Positions 1 through 12,241 of a DNA stretch of 64,000 nt are shown here, one piece after another (the stretch's first letter is position 1; the number at the start of each line of letters is the position of its first letter). The position numbers and the translations under genes were made by a program. The stretch is from Trileptium ribeirensis. Lineage: Eukaryota; Nematoda; Enoplea; Enoplida; Thoracostomopsidae. Below the pieces are notes generated by a model, which was given only the letters and a program-made list of their open reading frames with translations, was not told where the DNA came from and made no database searches. Location: NCBI GenBank assembly GCA_030248225.1, contig JASANE010027801.1, forward strand, positions 62,001 through 126,000, in the 5' to 3' direction.

Positions 1-130
1 AGTTCATAAAAAAGACGGAACAGGCTCATAGTGATAATACGGGCCACATGTATGTTCTGATCACAGGGTGAGACCTTGTACTGAATCAGTCCGATTACAT
101 CCACAGGACATACTTCTCTTTTCTTTATTC

Positions 131-1975
131 AACTCTGGAAACTAAAGCAACCAGACAACGATAACTTTTGCCTTATTATGTGGCAGCACGTTTGTTAATG
201 TAAAGGCACGCAGAAAGTTCAAACTCTGGAAAGTAAAGCAACCAGAGAACGACAACTTTTGCCTTATTATGTGGCAGCACGGTTGTTAATGTAAAGGCAC
301 GCATAAAGCTCAAACTCTGGAAACTAAAGCAACCAGACAACGACAACTTTTGCCATATTATGTGGTAGTACGGTTGTTGATGTAAAGGCACGCAGAAAGC
401 TCAAACTCTGGAAACTAAAGCAACCAGACAACGACAACTTTTGCCTTATTATGTGGCAGCACGGTTGTTAATATAAAGGCACGCAGAAAGCTCAAACTCT
501 GGAAACTAAAGCAACCAGACAACGACAACTTTTGCCTTATTATGTGGCAGCACGGTTGTTAATGTAAAGGCACGCAGAAAGCTCAAACTCTGGAAACTAA
601 AGCAACCAGACAACGACAACTTTTGCCTTATTATGTGCCAGCACGGTTGTTAATGTAAAGGCACGCAGAAAGCTGAAACTCTGGAAAGTAAAACAACCAG
701 ACAACGACAACTTTTGCCTTATTATGTGGCAGCACGGTTGTTAATGTAAAGGCACGCAGAAAGCTCAAACTCTGGAAACTAAAGCAACCAGACAACGACA
801 ACTTTTGCCTTATTATGTGGCGGCACGGTTGTTAAAGTAAAGGCACGCAGAAAGCTCAAACTCTGGAAAGTAAAGCAACCAGGCAACGACAACTTTTGCC
901 TTATTATGTGGCAGCACGGTTGTTAATGTAAAGGCACGCAGAAAGCTCAAACTCTGGAAACTAAAGCAACTAGACAACGACAAGTTTTGCCTTATTATGT
1001 GGCAGCACGGTTGTTAATGTAAAGGCACGCAGAAAGCTCAAACTCTGGAAACTAAAGCAACCAGACAACGACAACTTTTGCCTTATTATGTGGCAGCACG
1101 GTTGTTAATGTAAAGGCACGCAGAAAGCTCAAACTCTGGAAACTAAAGCAACTAGGCAACGACAACTTTTGCCTTATTACGTGGCAGCACGGTTGTTAAT
1201 GTAAAGGCACACAGAAAGCTCAAACTCTGGAAACTAAAACAACCAGACAACGACAACTTTTGCCTTATTATGTGGCAGCACGGTTGTTAATGTAAAGGCA
1301 CGCAGAAAGCTGAAACTCTGGAAAGTAAAGCAACCAGACAACGACAACTTTTGCCTTATTATGTGGCAGCACGGTTGTTAATGTAAAGGCACGCAGAAAG
1401 CTGAAACTCTGGAAAGTAAAGCAACCAGACAACGACAACTTTTGCCTGATTATGTGGCAGCACGGTTGTTAATGTAAAGGCACGCAGAAAGCTCAAACTC
1501 TCGAAACTAAAGCAACCACACAACGACAACTTTTGCCTTATTATGTGGCGGCACGGTTGTTAATGTAAAGGCACGCAGAAAGCTCAAACTCTGGAAATTA
1601 AAGCAACCAGACAACGATAACTTTTGCCTTATTATGTGGCAGCACGGTTGTTAATGTAAAGGCACGCAGAAAGCTCAAACTCTGTAAACTAAAGCAACCA
1701 GACAACGACAACTTTTGCCTTATTATGTGGCAGCACGGTTGTTGATGTAAAGGCACGCAGAAAGCTCAAACTCTGGAAACTAAAGCAACCAGACAACGAC
1801 AACTTTTGCCTTACTATGTGGCAGCACGGTTGTTAATGTAAAGGCACGCAGAAAGCTCAAACTCTGGAAACTAAAGCAACCAGACAACGACAACTTTTGC
1901 CTTATTATGTGGCAGCACGGTTGTTAATGTAAAGGCACGCAGAAAGCTCAAACTCTGGAAACTAAAGCAACCAGA
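131..1975. repeat. 91-bp satellite array, about 20 copies
   Basis: The anchor aactctgg recurs at 131, 222 and 313 and then every 91 bases until about 1975. The units are nearly identical, with mostly single-base differences such as ggaaac versus ggaaag, and a few changed A/G positions. The array ends abruptly after the anchor ccagaacg near 1975. Short ORFs in it, such as the minus-strand one at 176-391, simply read through successive units and stop, so they are not genes. The array lies upstream of the first visible exon of the Ig-domain gene, either in an intron of that gene or just before it. Confidence 0.97.
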
Positions 1976-2618
1976 ACGTTTGTTCTAAATTAAAAACCAC
2001 ATAGGTCGGAAGGATAGAAGGATGGGTAAACCGTCGTGGGAAGGAACGTATAGTTAGTCCTGATCGATCAGCATAGAAAGTGATTTTAGAGCCCTGTAAA
2101 ACAACATGTGTTCTTTCTGGCTTCCTTTTGATAGACATGCTACGCCTGACCTGTTTGTAATTGGCATATAAACGACTTAAAGCGATAGCAAAATGACTTC
2201 TACGACACAATAGTGGCTTATGCAAAATTTTGTCTCTGACTTTAGTCGTACGGTAACACTGCAAAGCAAACGATAAGTAAAAAATTCACTGACTGCATTT
2301 TAAGTCATAAATTAAGTGTTTATGAATGTTTATCAATGTTTATGTACAATTATAGCTTCATTCCCGCTTAAAGGAGATCCTAATTTGCTAAAACCATTCA
2401 ACTGAATCAATAAATTTTCTAAGTTAATCAGCACTTTGGTATAGCGTTGCAAACTTACTTATTATTATTATATATATAACGCTGAGTCTAGAGTAGTAAA
2501 CATTTTCCATATATTCAAAATTTTAGCCTTATTCATTGGAAACGAATATTCATGAAAATTTAATTTTCGGTTGTGATGAAATAAAATGTTGCAGATGTAA
2601 TTTTTTTCTGTATTTCAG
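1976..2618. other. AT-rich non-coding stretch, probably intron
   Basis: No coding similarity or repeat is recognised. It ends in a pyrimidine-rich tract and a tttcag acceptor at 2613-2618, which supports intron rather than promoter. A minus-strand ORF at 1962-2264 has no recognisable domain. Confidence 0.5.
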
Positions 2619-2896
2619 GTTCGAAAGGTGGCTATCACTGTGTTTGCAAGAAACGGAACCAGTATAATACAAACCTTACTGCAACTACAACAACAACAAC
2701 AACGGTAGTTGGTCAAGCATTTGTACTGCTTCCAGCTCTATTCGAAAAATTTCATATCCGTTCCACACCCTGGATAACTCGAGTGTCGTCGAATAAATTG
2801 GTACTTGCGTGTAGCGCAAAAACGGCGAGTGGTTTTCCTAATAATCTCACTCAGTTCAAATCACATTACACTCTTCCTGCGTACAGCTGGTATAAG
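2619..2896 (+). CDS. Ig gene, visible exon 1
   Basis: The acceptor tatttcag ends at 2618 and the donor gtaagt starts at 2897. The exon begins with the last two bases of a Gly codon and ends on a codon boundary after YSWYK. It holds the tail of one Ig domain, a Thr run made of ACA repeats, and the first half of the next Ig domain. Confidence 0.85.
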
Positions 2897-5800
2897 GTAA
2901 GTATCAGGTAACAGTGTACAAGAAAGCTGGAGATGTGTCAAAAACTTACAGCTTCATAACTAAAACAGACGGCCACATCACTATAGGCACAGCTCAATCA
3001 AGCCTAGACGGCTATTATATCTGGCTCACGTCAAACTGGGACCTGTAATGATTAATTTTCAAAAAAGAATGCACTCAGCTTACCCCTCGCCATATATCTT
3101 GCGCATTTTTATAAATGTGTTTTATAATTTGGCTTGGTGCCCGGGTTATTTTGAGTGAACGGCAAGTATAGTAGTACGATAAAAAATAGTCAGACAAAGC
3201 GGCTGAAGGAGTTTTCATGAACTGTATTAGACTGCTATTCACTGGAATTTACTTGGTTAAACCGATGTTGCAAACAATCTCACAAATCTTGGGAATAATA
3301 TCGCACACAGCCATTTGACGGTTCTAAAGCGAGATTGTCTGGTGACGAAACATATATATAATAGGTCTTAGCGTATAACATACATATATTTTAGTTGGTT
3401 TCAATTGAAAATGGTTACACTGGATCTATTTGTGTACTTACGACAGCTTTTTAAGGTTCCTGTATGAGAGCCAGTTTATTTAGTGCAATGCTTGGTTTCA
3501 ATTTTCGACTTTCGTAAAAGCATAATTTAGCCAATTTTAACTAAAAGACAACAACTCTGAAACAGTTGAACTGAATGAACGTTTCCTTCTTGCATATATA
3601 TTACGTGCTTTGCATTACGGCGCCAAACTCGACAACATCATTAAAATTTGGAGCAATAATACGTAAAACTATATCTGCCGACACTGCTGTAAGAATAAAG
3701 AGGTCTATTAAATCAGAACATACGCCGAGTTATAGTCCGTATTAACTAATAGGAACTTAACCCGCATAATTAGTTTTAAAACCATCTTTCTTCGCCAAAG
3801 TTTTGAGCTAAATTCACCATTCATCAGCATAACCAAAAGTCCGTAAAGACAGTTTTATTTAAGAATGTGACACTCGGGCATACTCAAGTGATTTTCCTTA
3901 TTTAATGACGTGAGACATCATGGGATAAGTTACATGCAGGAGTATGACTATGTGTCATAAGCTTCTACAGGTTTTGCTAACTCTTGTTCGAGCTGGATGC
4001 CACAAAAAGTGTAGCGACTCTCGTCGGCTGTGGTATATATTTTAAGTTCTGTGTTTCTTGCTTTTTAGGATGGCACATTCGTAAGTGTTACAACAAATAA
4101 ATTATTTCAAGTTGACGAACCAGGCAGCTACCGGTGTATGATAGAAAATAGTAATGGATATTTATGGAGTAATCCTATGACCATTCACCAATCAGATATA
4201 TTTCCGGCAGTTGGTAAGTGATAGCATGGGCGTCGATCCGGGGTTGGGATAGGGAGGGGGCTAGTCCCCCACTTTTTCCATTTTCTGGTCAGTTGATAGA
4301 GGACAGACATTTTCCATAATTTTTACCTACTTGAGCTAAATATTACGAAATTTTTGCCCAAATTTAGCCGAAATTCCCAAAATTTTCCGCGCGCCTTCGG
4401 TGATCGCCGGGAGAGGCTGGAAGCAGGGGTCAGGCGGAAAATTCCCTATCAATTATGGATACCTATGACAATGGATTTGGTCCTCCACGTGCGAGAAGAA
4501 ATTGTTGTCCCGGAGTGAGAGCGCATGCCTTAGAATATTTTTCGAAACTACAATAATAGTAGCATCAAAACGAAATTTCAGCAAAATTGCTAAATTTGTG
4601 AACTCTGCTAGATTACAGGCCGCTATATCAAATCACTTGATCACATAAAAGACCTTGATGGCGTCTATAGAAGAACATGGGGCCGGTCTCTGAAATATCG
4701 GACCTCTAAACCATATTTACCCTTCCCCGGCCCGGGCGCTAACATGAAGGTTAGCGTAAAACTTTAACAATTATGAGTAAAATTACAAACATTTTAGGTA
4801 AGATTGGTCAGAATTATGATGAAATTTTGGGAAAAATGGGGCAACTATTTGGTTACTCCCCTGGCATACCCAGAACCAACTGAATTTTTTTTGAAAACAT
4901 CAGCTGGAATATGAACAGCATATTTTAAACGTCTTAAAACGTTACTATCTGGAGTTATGCCAGACGTCAGGCAAGTACTGCACAATATATGCAGCCGTGA
5001 CAAATTCGAAAATTACTGCTAGCTTTTTTTACCAGTTTTGTAACTTCATCGCTGAAGATTGAACATTATTGGATAGCTGGTACATATTCTCATGCAATAT
5101 ATTCCGAGTTAAAGAACATTCGAGCATTCAACATATATACATAGACTTCATTCTGGCATAACACTAAAACCACAAGTTATTCCCAATCTAGTCGGCTGAG
5201 GTAGCCGTAAAAGGAAGCGAGCGAAACGAATGAAGTTTTCACTGAGGCAATACGGGTTATTCGTGAAAATTGTATTTTTTGTCTGTTTCTTTCACGCATA
5301 ACTCATTTTCAGGTGGATTGATTTCGATAAATTGTTTTGATCGATATCAAAAGGATCATGATGTGCCCATTAGTTCCGACCACATCTTGAGAGTCAAAAT
5401 GGCAAAAACAAATTTTTAAGGGTTCTTTGGCAAATCTGGCCACACGGGTACCAGTGTTTCGCAAACCCATGTCTTGTGACACAGGCTTCATGTCTAAAAA
5501 CGAAGTCTAGAATCAGCTCATCGAGGTCTAAAACTTTGCTGACCACGACTTTTTGTTGGACCACTGCCTGGGTCGCTGTCGAACCCAATATGGTTCATCG
5601 ACTTTTTGCCGGAAATAACGATTTTTCAAATTTCAGCATGTTATTGTTTGTTTTACCATAAATGAGTTTCTTTTAGGATACAATGGTTTTGCTATCTAAG
5701 GTCCAACTTGACTATATTATACTTTTTCTTGCGATTTCAAGGCTATTAAGGTCTATTAACCCTTTCTCCGGAATGTCGTATGTTTTCATTTGTTTGGTTT

Positions 5801-7447
5801 TATGTATTGAGTGCAGGGCATCAAGAAAGGCGTATATATAGGTTTTTCTGAAAGCTGAATACAACGATTTGGTTATCTAGAGTACAGTGGGCATATTTTA
5901 TGCCTGTTCATGGGCTTTCAATATGTTTTGGGTTAATGAATCCGATTTCCTGAAAAAATGTTGTCTTCAGTGCTATCCGATAACGTATGGATTGGTTACA
6001 ATGCGTCAAAAGCTAGCTATATATGTTTTATGCAGGCTGAATACGATGATTTTATTATCTAAAGTCCAGCATAAATATTTAATCTCTTTTCTGACGGTTT
6101 CATTGGGTGTAGAGTGAAGGAACCCGATTTCCAGAATATAGTCCGTCTTCAGTAGTTTGGTACATGGCATCAAAAATAGTCTAGAGGCTTTTCGGTATGC
6201 TGAATACAATGGTTTGATCATCTAGAGACCAGCACAATACTTATGCCTTGTCAGTTGTTTTCGCTGGACTTAGGGTTTACGAGGTTTTAGGTTTTTCATT
6301 GAGTTCAGCATATCCAGAGGCTTTAGGTTGGTATATATCAAACACAGTCCGTTACAGGCGATCACACAAAATAACTTAAAAACCAAACCACGCTCGCTTC
6401 GTTTCATGCTCGCATACGAGATATGACCTAGTGTGGAGATAATTCGTGACTAACTAGCTGCCCAATACCTTGATATACATCTAATAGATTGGCTGTACCG
6501 TACATACAGCAGACACATAAACAGAAATTAATCTACACATTAGATTTCGATTATTTGTTTTGCATATATCTGCATAGTACGATATGACTGCTAGTTCGAA
6601 CTGAAAATCGCAGAAAGATGAATCAGTAGAAGGCGCGAAATTTTTTACTTTTTTATCTCAATTGCAAAAATGTATTTCGAAGAAGTTTGGTGTAGTGGAT
6701 ACATCCTTCCATTCCCACGCTACGCCTGTGCTACTCGGTGTCTTGTTTGGCAGACGTACCAGCGTTTAATGCTCTAGTGGAATAAATAAATGCAAATTTT
6801 CTGAGTTTTCCATTATATGCTGTTATACTTGAGACGAGTGTAACGGCCAATGTAACTTTTAGAGGTGGAAGTGAAATGCATGCTATGTCGTTAAGATACG
6901 CCAAGTCAAAACTTTAACCTAAGCTTAAGTCTCTATATGACTCATTTACTAAGCTTAAGCCAATGTTGCGGCTGCAGCCCCGAACGCCCCGCTCTATGTG
7001 TTCTTTTTTCTAACGATATAACGTCTGGTTTCTAAAGTTAACATGGACCAATATAAGTATAAATGCTACTTCTTTACTTAATAAAGCAACAACTATAATG
7101 GTTTGAATATTATGATATTTGGCGATTACAATTTGTTTGTCGGATATATTAATTTGTTTTTAATTTTAGGAGATTCAGACAACTATGAATTGCTGGAGTC
7201 AAAAAATGAGAACAGCGATAATTCATTCTCAACGTTCGTATGCTTTTCGCTCAAACTTCATTGCTCAAAATACGTCTGGCTTTCGATTAATGTATTTTTA
7301 GTACTTATTGTAATGCTAATTATTGCCGTTTGGAGTTATTGGATCTGGTTTCTTGGTAAAATATACAACAACAGCGGCAATGGACGTAGGAGCAAATGTC
7401 TTGGATTGCTTCAGTTTAGACGGGATTCTATTAGGCCGTTCGCCTAG
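2619..7447 (+). CDS. Ig-superfamily single-pass membrane protein, 3' part of gene
   Basis: Three exons join in frame: 2619-2896, 4069-4213 and 7170-7447 (stop TAG at 7445-7447). The first exon starts with the end of one Ig domain (GGYHCVC, the F-strand YxC), then a Thr run and a second Ig domain with B-strand Cys (LVLACSA) and C-strand Trp (YSWYK). The second exon completes that domain (DG, then GSYRCMIEN). The third encodes a short linker, one strongly hydrophobic helix (INVFLVLIVMLIIAVW) and a basic tail of about 30 residues. This is the layout of a cell-surface adhesion or receptor protein. Possible N-glycosylation sites are NLT and NNLT. The ligand is unknown. Earlier exons are needed, because the first exon begins mid-codon behind an acceptor, so the signal peptide is not visible. 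The Ig fold is clear; the exact family is not. Confidence 0.85.
4069..4213 (+). CDS. Ig gene, visible exon 2
   Basis: The acceptor ctttttag precedes 4069 and the donor gtaagt follows 4213. It continues in phase 0 from YSWYK with DGTFVSV, and carries the second disulphide cysteine in GSYRCMIENSNG. It ends one base into a Gly codon. Confidence 0.88.
4226..4450. repeat. Possible MITE fragment in Ig gene intron
   Basis: A G-rich start (atgggcgtcgatccgggg near 4228) is followed by low-complexity sequence of the form ccaaattt and then aattttccgcgc near 4380. The same aattttccgcgc core occurs in the tandem units at 31.9-32.4 kb. No clear inverted ends were found, so the borders are approximate. Confidence 0.35.
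5670..6330 (+). repeat. Diverged tandem repeat, unit about 170-180 bp
   Basis: The anchor gctgaatacaacgatttg at 5855 recurs in altered form near 6033 and 6199, with a weaker copy near 5680. Each is followed by atctagagtccagc-like sequence. A related array sits at 47.4-47.8 kb. It lies in the intron before the last Ig gene exon. Nearby, gcgagcgaaacgaa near 5218 and an inverted ctcgcttcgtttc near 6389 may mark the ends of a larger element. Confidence 0.65.
7170..7447 (+). CDS. Ig gene, terminal exon with transmembrane helix
   Basis: The acceptor taattttag ends at 7169. The exon completes a Gly codon and encodes an acidic linker (YELLESKNENSDNS), the transmembrane helix, then a basic tail ending IRPFA and TAG. 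The open frame extends upstream to 7103, but the splice phase and acceptor make that part intronic. Confidence 0.85.
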
Positions 7448-10400
7448 CAATGGTACGGGTAGCTACAGAAATTGCATACAACCTAGATAAAATTAGTAAC
7501 TTTTGTACTTATGCCAAACGGGTTCATCTCGGGTGATGCATGAGAGTGACGATTTATTTGACGTCCGTACTACAAAAAACCAAAATGCTAGTAATTTCTT
7601 CGATATCGAGTTTTATGGTACAATGTCATAAAACAGAGTTGTATGATGTGAATAGTGAGGAGCTGCTGCAGGTCATTTGTTGGATCGTACTGCTTTATTT
7701 GCGCGAAGAACAAAGAATGAAATGAATTTCAGATATCATTATAACCGAACAATTAACATAATTTACATATGCATCATAATATTTCTAGTAATTGAGTGTA
7801 GCGGTATCTATCATTCGCTTAAAATTTATCCAAGAACAATATGGTAAATCTGTGCCGCGGCAACTACCATCCCACTGCCTCCGTAAGTGGGTCTAGGGCC
7901 TTAAGGAGCCGCATGTCTGATGCAAAATATACAGATTTACGACATTCATACTGTTCTCGTGAGGGGCGTCTGTCATTGTTGTTTGTATGACCTGCATAGG
8001 AGGGCCTGGGTCTGGAGCACCGATGTCTATGTTGTTGTTGTGCCGGGCTCGGCCAGGGTGCTCATACTGTTCCATTAGGGGTGCCTCGGACACCGTTACA
8101 TATACTATTCTATTGGGGGGTGGTCTCGCACGGCACTCCTTCGGGCCTACATCGAAATCAAATTCTACCTATTTCGATACGCAGCTGATTAGTCCGATAT
8201 CCTGGTTTTTTACACGTTGCATCAATAATTTCATTCATGATTTTTAATTAATTTCATGTTTTAATTTTTACATGTAATACTAGTAAAGCCAAATATATTT
8301 TGGCAAATTCTCTCTAAACGAAAAATATATCTTTATTGTTGTATGCAACACCGAATAGTCTGTCAAAAGTGGAGAAAAAGCCAAATTATATTTAAATACC
8401 GGATTTTCAAGCTGCTACTGTCTATTGGTTTTTGAGCTGTGAAAATAAAGCAACAGAATGATTGCATGTAAATTTCTTGGTATTTAGTTTATAATATCTG
8501 GAGTTATTACCACTAATAATCCGAATTTGTGTATTCTTGTGTTCTGTCCGTACTTACTTGATTATCGTTGGGTTGCCAGGTGCAGCATCTGAGGAAAAAT
8601 AAGCGGATAAAATATAAAAGAAATTTGTAAACAATTATAGCCGCTGTTAAACGTGCATTTTAAAACTGCCCTTGTAATCGGATCAGATCAGTAGAAAGAG
8701 ACTATCAAGGGCTTCTAACCACAGTAATTATGCTTTTTAGTAATTTCCCCTGGTAGGTCTAGCACTTGGCTGGGGGCGGCCGTCTCGCAACAGAACACAG
8801 ATATACCCCACGGACGTGAAATGTGCGAAAATAAAATTAAAAATAGATACTTAAACAGTAGCTGAATATGTTTCACTAAAACAGCTATCCTCTGTTCGAA
8901 AAAATTTAGCAAAATCTCTTATCAGTTTGAAATTCCTGGATCCTTCACGGGCAATTTCATAGGCGAAATTGTAGCGCTTTCTGTCAAACACATGGAATTA
9001 ACGCAGCAACTGCGGGCGGATTAACGGTTGGGGTCTTTTCGGTTTTCCCCTCGCCAGCCGGAATATCGTCAATTATGACTTACACCTTGCCATTTACTCT
9101 GAGCACCTTGGTAATGTATCTTTTTTCTTAATTGCTGTTTTAATGAGATGCTGGTGCAAATAAATAGTAATAATAAAATATTAGGTCCCCTTTGGCTCAT
9201 AATTGCAGTCTGCGCGTCTAACTTTTGCGACAGGCGGATACTGTTTTCTGCCACCCTGTTTTCAGATTCAACTTCGAAATAAGGTGCAAAAACATTTTCC
9301 ATTCCCGAATGAGTTTAAATGTTGCTTTTACTATCTGTATCTTTGTAATGATCTGTCATAGAAGCAACAATCTAGTATGCATTGAACAAACTTTTACTTT
9401 GCTATCCTTTGCCACGTAATTAGGTGTTATAATGCATTATATCGGCGAGCCAATGACTAAACAGTGACACAAGTCCAACGGTCCCAGTAAAGCATCATGG
9501 GTAATCAAAGATAGTACAAGTTAGGAGGATTATCAAAGAATTAGCAGGCCACTTGTTGAATATCGAACGAGGTGTAATGCTTATCTGAAAACTTAGATTT
9601 TTAAACTGCAATTATAAAGAAATACATTCGAGAGTACAGCCTTAGAACAGTAACAGACAGGAAAATATATTTATCGATATTGTTGTCCTATAACATTTAA
9701 ATATGGTTATTCATGTCCAAAACATTGTTTTGGGTAAGTTTTTTTAAATATATACGTTTACGACACTTGTGATGCTCATGAGATCCCGAGGAACCGTCAC
9801 AATTAGCGTCACACAGACGAGCTTACCCATTTTGAAACTTGGCTCCCAAGTCACAGATAAAAAGCGTTGGTTCGAAAAACATATTTGCTGAAGATATTCA
9901 TATTTCATGGTTCTATAAGTTCATTGATAGTTCTATTTGCGGTAAAGGGTTGCTTTAGTAAACCGCGATTGACATAACCTTACAATCATGTCTGGAAACG
10001 CACGCATTAGTTGGCCAGATATCTGAGACGATGACAGAAATGAGTGTACCAAATTTGAAGTGAAATGAATGAAAGTGGGTTTAATTTTAATGTTCAAAAG
10101 TATATCTCTTTAAGCCGGTTCTATATAGCGGGCGCCGTTTTGCGGTCAAGGCTGCGTCACGAGATTTGGAACGCGAAGCATTAACACTAGTTTGTAAATG
10201 AAAAAAATGGACAAGATACAGATCCGTTGGTGGAAATTTATGCGGGGTGGTTCACGGTCGCGGGCTTCACATTTGGCAAATCCAAGCCCACAAAATCTCA
10301 TATTTTTGAAATTGGCTAATATGCAGGCCCATATGGGTGGCAACGGAGATTCCACTTCAATCCACTGCTCTAACTTCAACCCACTGCTGCGATCCAGAAG

Positions 10401-11206
10401 AATACATACAGTCATTTTGCTAATCACATAGCCAAATTTGAGCTCCCTTTGAAATTCCTCCAGCCCCAGATGCTATAGCTATGGGCCTACTGAAAAAATA
10501 GTGTGTATTGTTTTTATAAATGAAAACGTTAACGAACTGCTTATTTAAGTACCTATACTGCTAATAATATCATTATTGTATGAAGCATTGAGGACGAAGT
10601 GTTCGGTATCCATCTGTTCAAATATTCCAGTAGCAGCTTGTAATCACCAACTCAAAAAGAATCACGCTATTGCTGCCGTTGCTAATAAATGCTGAAATGG
10701 CATTTTATAAAAGAATGAATAAAATTTTATATAGTTTGCTATAAAATTAACCCTATTACCAACATCGTATAGAAGAATCAACAAAACATAGCCATTTTAT
10801 GCTATCAGCTGGCATAGGTTTTCTTATCTGTTTATTAAAGCTGAGCAAAACAAGTGCATTTTTACAAATCTCTACAGTTGGTGGCTTCATTCTAGCCTTG
10901 TCGTGCGAGAAACAACTATGCCGTGCAAAAGTAAGTAATTTTCTTGGGCATTTTTATCTGTACTGCGGATATCATGTCATACAACGTAGAATGTCGTAGA
11001 ACAAAAGTTTGGGTATGCGACTATTGATACATACATAAGCGTTGTACTGACATGTACATATACATCTACTGACATGGGCATGGCAGGGCATTAATGTATT
11101 GCCAAGTCCTCAGATCTAAGGGTTGGCAAAGTTTCGGTGCTTCAAACGTGTACTCACTAATGCGTTGGAATGTTGGCAATAGCGAATGCATATGTGCCAT
11201 GCAAAA

Positions 11207-11445
11207 ACATAAGTTGTAGAAGGGTTGCCTCCTGAGCCGTCGGACCCCTACCCTTCGAAGCGACGGCCCACCTGACAGGGCGCCCGGTCCCCACTCCACT
11301 GACGGTGCCGCAGGTGCAGAAACTATAGGCCATGCTGGCGCCGCTATTACACCCCCTGGCGACCGGCCGTTGCCCTTTCTGGCAACCAGCGGACGCTCCT
11401 CCCCCACCCCGTTCCCGCAGCCCCGCTGTACCCAACTGGGAGCTC
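11207..11445. repeat. GC-rich block, possible transposon or SINE remnant
   Basis: The block stands out from AT-rich flanks. On the minus strand it contains aggttcgagctccc, which resembles an RNA polymerase III B box with mismatches, but no A box was seen. Overlapping minus-strand ORFs here are a side effect of GC content and resemble no protein I know. Confidence 0.35.
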
Positions 11446-11692
11446 GAACCTACGACTATGTATTGCACGGTATATGTATGTATTTTATTGATGTAACGTT
11501 TGTGGCTGGTCAGGTTTATTTCATCGAGCGCCCTTGAAAGCCAAAATGTACGCTGGGTGTAGCCTATTCGTGGTGGGCAATTCGCAACACCTGCCAGACC
11601 ATACAATCCCTATAGGGCTGTTGTATTGTTCCTCAAATATACCGCACCGAAATTCTGAAGTTATAGTTAAGGCCATCCATTCTATAGGGTTA

Positions 11693-11890
11693 GACCCCAT
11701 GCTGCTCGGACCCCGCGTCGTAGCGAAACGCCGACCCCCCCCCCCCCGGGACAAGTCGTCAAACCCCCGGTGGTGCCTCCGGTGCCAGACCATAGGACCC
11801 GAAGGCGCCGCATTTACCTCCTTCTGCCGACCGGATGCCCCCTGGGAGGCCGAAGGCCTCCCCCAGGACCCAACTATTCCCCCGGGACAT
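11693..11890. repeat. GC-rich block with 14-C run and hairpin
   Basis: It contains a run of 14 C at 11733-11746 and an imperfect hairpin at 11841-11866 (ctgggaggcc, gaa, ggcctcccccag). It lies within 250 bases of the first BHMT exon. It may be a transposon end or GC-rich promoter-proximal sequence; I cannot tell which. Confidence 0.4.
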
Positions 11891-12050
11891 CGGACTTAGA
11901 GCATGTATGGTTAAGGATCTTTACAGCGTTTAGAAATTTCTCAGTCAATTTAAAACTGAAAGCGCTAGTTAACTAGTATTTGATCATAATTTAACTTTCG
12001 AATGGATATAGTGGTATATATTCATGAAATTGATGGTCGAAACATTTCAG

Positions 12051-12241
12051 GTTTCAAACAGCGTCTGGACGACAATGAGATTATTTTATGTGCTGAGGGA
12101 TATCTGTTCGAACTAGAGCGTCGCGGCTATTTGAAAGCAGGCACGTTTGTTCCTGAAGCTGTTTTAGACAATCCCAAAGTTGTCACAGCGTTACACGAAG
12201 AATTTGTCCATGCAGGCAGTGATGTTGTTCAAGCACTGACG
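12051..12241 (+). CDS. BHMT-like, first recognised exon
   Basis: It starts after aacatttcag (12041-12050) and ends before the donor gtaagt at 12242. It encodes [11 protein letters not shown] through SDVVQALT, the first strand and helix of the barrel. If translation instead begins at the in-frame ATG at 12002, sixteen residues without family resemblance are added. The splice phase (one base missing from a Gly codon) matches the style of the other acceptors in this gene, so I prefer the spliced reading. Confidence 0.85.

Larger units (their letters stand above)
7448..12050. other. Intergenic spacer, Ig gene to BHMT gene
   Basis: No host gene is recognised in this 4.6 kb. It contains the 3' UTR of the Ig gene, short GC-richer blocks around 7.85-8.15 kb and 10.2-10.45 kb that look like small transposon remnants, and the strongly GC-rich blocks at 11.2-11.9 kb listed separately. 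The BHMT promoter and any short first exon should lie here, but I could not identify them. Confidence 0.5.

Noticed and set aside
131..1975. CRISPR-like array
   Set aside because: The 91-bp units are continuous without unique spacers, and the context is eukaryotic.
7893..8247. Opposing ORFs around 8 kb
   Set aside because: The region looks like a GC-richer repeat remnant, and neither translation resembles a protein.
11066..11899. Overlapping ORFs of 90-149 residues on both strands
   Set aside because: They arise because GC-rich DNA has few stop codons. The proteins are Pro/Gly/Arg-rich on both strands and have no recognisable domain.
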